From Laetiporus sulphureus 93-53 (taxonomy: Eukaryota; Basidiomycota; Agaricomycetes; Polyporales; Laetiporaceae), in NCBI RefSeq assembly GCF_001632365.1, contig NW_024468557.1, forward strand, positions 62,001 to 126,000: 64,000 nucleotides of DNA, written 5' to 3'. How positions within the stretch are numbered: position 1 is the first letter of the stretch; each line of letters begins with the position of its first letter. Below are positions 62,496 through 64,000 of this stretch, piece by piece. Below the pieces are notes generated by a model. It had not been told where the DNA came from. It did no database searches and worked only from the letters and a program-made list of their open reading frames with translations. The position numbers were made by a program, and so were the translations under genes.

Positions 62496-64000
62496 TCACG
62501 ACTGTTCGCTTTTCAGCAACGTCATCCACAGATCTGGCAGATAGGTCTTGATACGCATACGAATCTCTTCCTCTTGGTTCGTACGAGAAGCGAAATTGAT
62601 GACTAGTTTGGCACATTTCTCGTCCGGCTTGATACCAGGTCCTACATTCGGCATCTCGAGACACATAGTCCTGAGTGCGTCATTGAGCTTGCCGAGGCGA
62701 CAAAGGCACTCCAGCCAATTGTACCAGTTGTCTTGATTGAGCGGGAACCGTTCGCTGGTCAAGCTGTCCCATAACCTCATGACGAGGCCGTACGAGCCGG
62801 AATATGCGCAAGCGTCGAGGATGATGCTGACACTAGCGTTGTCTATCTGTTTCGAACGCGTTAACATGTCCCACACGCGGAACGCGTCGGTGTAGCACCG
62901 TGCACGCTGGTAAGTGTCCATCAACTGATTCCACAGGGCGACATCGGGGTTTATGGATGGATCAAGGACCAAGAAGTCATGGACTCGCTGAATAGTGTCG
63001 ATCAAGAGTCTATAGTTCCTGGCTTGATCATCACTGTCCTTTTCACGTAAAATCTTCGTCGCCAAGGTAGCCAGCTGTTGGAGCATAATGGTGTAGACTT
63101 TTGCATTCATCAAATAACCTGCCTTTCGCATATCCTTGACGATGCTGAAGTACAGGTCCGTCGGAGGGATCCCCCCGATGATGACAGACAACTTGCAGAA
63201 CGCAGCTAAAACAGCAACGAACCCTTCTTCGTCGAGTATCGAAAGGCCCTCGCCGGGACGGGAAATGCGACGATACATTTCGAAGGCCTCAAGGTAAGAG
63301 GGAGAACACCGCATGAGGAGTACAATGAGGGATGTGGTCGTCATCGCATCCATGGTGACATTGAGCGATTCCATCTCTTCAAGCAACGATGATGCTACTG
63401 GGAAAAATTCCTGCATGTTAGAGGAAGATGAAAGCGCGCGCAAGAGGGTATTAAAGATGGGAGCGTCTGGTGTCAAAGAATTTCGGGAAGAGCCTTTCTT
63501 GGATCCTGCGTCCTCATCTGCACCCGTATTGAGTTCTCCTTCGGCCTCTCCTCCTCGGCCAGCATATTTCTCCATCGCTTTTGTCACGAATTCCTTGTTA
63601 CGATCCTTGAACTGTGCGTACAAGTCGAGAGCATGACGGATTTCGGAATCAGTAGGTGTGCTGAGCCGATTTGAACAAAGCACTCGGAGAACCGGATGCA
63701 GCATTGCAGCGGTTGGATGAACCAATGTGGAAAGGGCTTCTTTGTAAATTGCGATGGTTTGTTTGACATTGCCTTTTGCACTTGAGTTGCGGATGAGTTG
63801 CGCCCAAGCAGGAGCTTCTGCCCGAAGAAGAAATACGTTCTCCCAACGCCTGAGATCCTGGATGCTGTCGCTTCTACCCAACACGCACTGCAGTGTTTCT
63901 TGAGAGGGAAGAAACTTAGCCTTCTTGTAGTTTTCGTAAAGCCCTACAGCGGACCACTTCCCCTTCTCCCCCGCGATACTGCCCAACTGCATGTTCCTGT
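62496..64000 (-). CDS. Pentatricopeptide-repeat protein, partial at window edge
   Basis: At least 498 residues from an ATG at 63992 to the stop near 62496; the frame stays open to the window edge, so the true N-terminus may lie outside and the ATG may be internal. The sequence is entirely alpha-helical with about 35-residue repeats: APAWAQLIRNSSAKGNVKQT, DAPIFNTLLRALSSSSNMQE, DAMTTTSLIVLLMRCSPSY, DLYFSIVKDMRKAGYLMNAK, VYTIMLQQLATLATKIL, NPDVALWNQLMDTYQRARCY, TDAFRVWDMLTRSKQIDNAS and NWYNWLECLCRLGKLNDAL. These fit PPR motifs (V-x-Y-N-x-L/I-x-A-x-x-K-x-G). PPR proteins bind organellar RNA in fungi, nearly always in mitochondria. No specific orthologue was recognised. It is tail-to-tail with GCV2, spacing about 145 bp. 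Confidence 0.85.
   Translation of the reverse strand, partial: RNMQLGSIAGEKGKWSAVGLYENYKKAKFLPSQETLQCVLGRSDSIQDLRRWENVFLLRAEAPAWAQLIRNSSAKGNVKQTIAIYKEALSTLVHPTAAMLHPVLRVLCSNRLSTPTDSEIRHALDLYAQFKDRNKEFVTKAMEKYAGRGGEAEGELNTGADEDAGSKKGSSRNSLTPDAPIFNTLLRALSSSSNMQEFFPVASSLLEEMESLNVTMDAMTTTSLIVLLMRCSPSYLEAFEMYRRISRPGEGLSILDEEGFVAVLAAFCKLSVIIGGIPPTDLYFSIVKDMRKAGYLMNAKVYTIMLQQLATLATKILREKDSDDQARNYRLLIDTIQRVHDFLVLDPSINPDVALWNQLMDTYQRARCYTDAFRVWDMLTRSKQIDNASVSIILDACAYSGSYGLVMRLWDSLTSERFPLNQDNWYNWLECLCRLGKLNDALRTMCLEMPNVGPGIKPDEKCAKLVINFASRTNQEEEIRMRIKTYLPDLWMTLLKSEQS

Overview
The window is a nuclear segment of a filamentous basidiomycete, most likely an agaricomycete (mushroom-forming) fungus. The reasons are densely packed genes with many short introns (mostly 50-65 nt), GT-AG junctions with some GC-AG, a Zn2Cys6 regulator resembling the mushroom PriB type, and a typical fungal gene set (exocyst Sec3, fungal glucosylceramide synthase, RSC subunit, Sed5, glycine decarboxylase). 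I see no rRNA, tRNA, CRISPR array or intact transposon. Gene order does not suggest operons; neighbours share promoters head-to-head or converge tail-to-tail.

Layout. 1-58: probable start of a thiolase-like gene leaving the window (-). 803-2250: TatD-family nuclease (+). 2879-5813: chromodomain/coiled-coil protein (-). 6093-10418: exocyst SEC3 (-). 10616-12116: glucosylceramide synthase (-), head-to-head with a TPR/F-box protein at 12310-14132 (+). 14296-15075: REEP/Yop1-like ER-shaping protein (-). 15978-19469: Zn2Cys6 transcription factor (+). 19799-23155: WDR75/Nan1 ribosome-biogenesis WD40 protein (+). 23489-24614 and 25021-25998: two tandem homeobox genes (-). 26694-29442: large PB1...UBA protein (-). 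29780-31380: aldo-keto reductase (-), head-to-head with ketopantoate reductase at 31685-32971 (+).

The stretch 32972-36156 is gene-poor and holds one small secreted cysteine-containing protein (34187-35036, -). It is followed by an MFS transporter (36157-38371, -), the Qa-SNARE SED5 (39300-40662, -) and an FBXO21-type F-box/SirB1/YccV protein (41186-43387, -). Next comes a head-to-head pair: an O-fucosyltransferase-like Golgi enzyme (44163-46050, -) and a GDP-fucose transporter (46716-48411, +). The rest is a HXXXDG acyltransferase/condensation-superfamily protein (50261-52170, +), RSC9 (52727-54792, +), an ARMH3/DUF1741 protein (55050-57702, +), glycine decarboxylase P-protein (58496-62351, +) and a partial PPR protein (62496 to the window end, -).

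Most notable points: (i) the divergent GDP-fucose transporter/O-fucosyltransferase pair looks like a self-contained protein-fucosylation module; (ii) the PB1 + acidic WQRV motif + C-terminal UBA protein has p62/NBR1-like autophagy-receptor architecture without ZZ or NBR1 domains; (iii) the tandem homeobox paralogues share an intron position and two linear motifs, and the downstream copy has three ACGCGT (MCB) elements in its promoter; (iv) several genes contain micro-exons of 8, 9, 11, 14 and 16 nt whose inclusion is needed to restore conserved motifs. All exon models were derived by reading splice sites by eye and matching family motifs. Where junctions are given exactly, the reading frames close; elsewhere only the outer limits are given.
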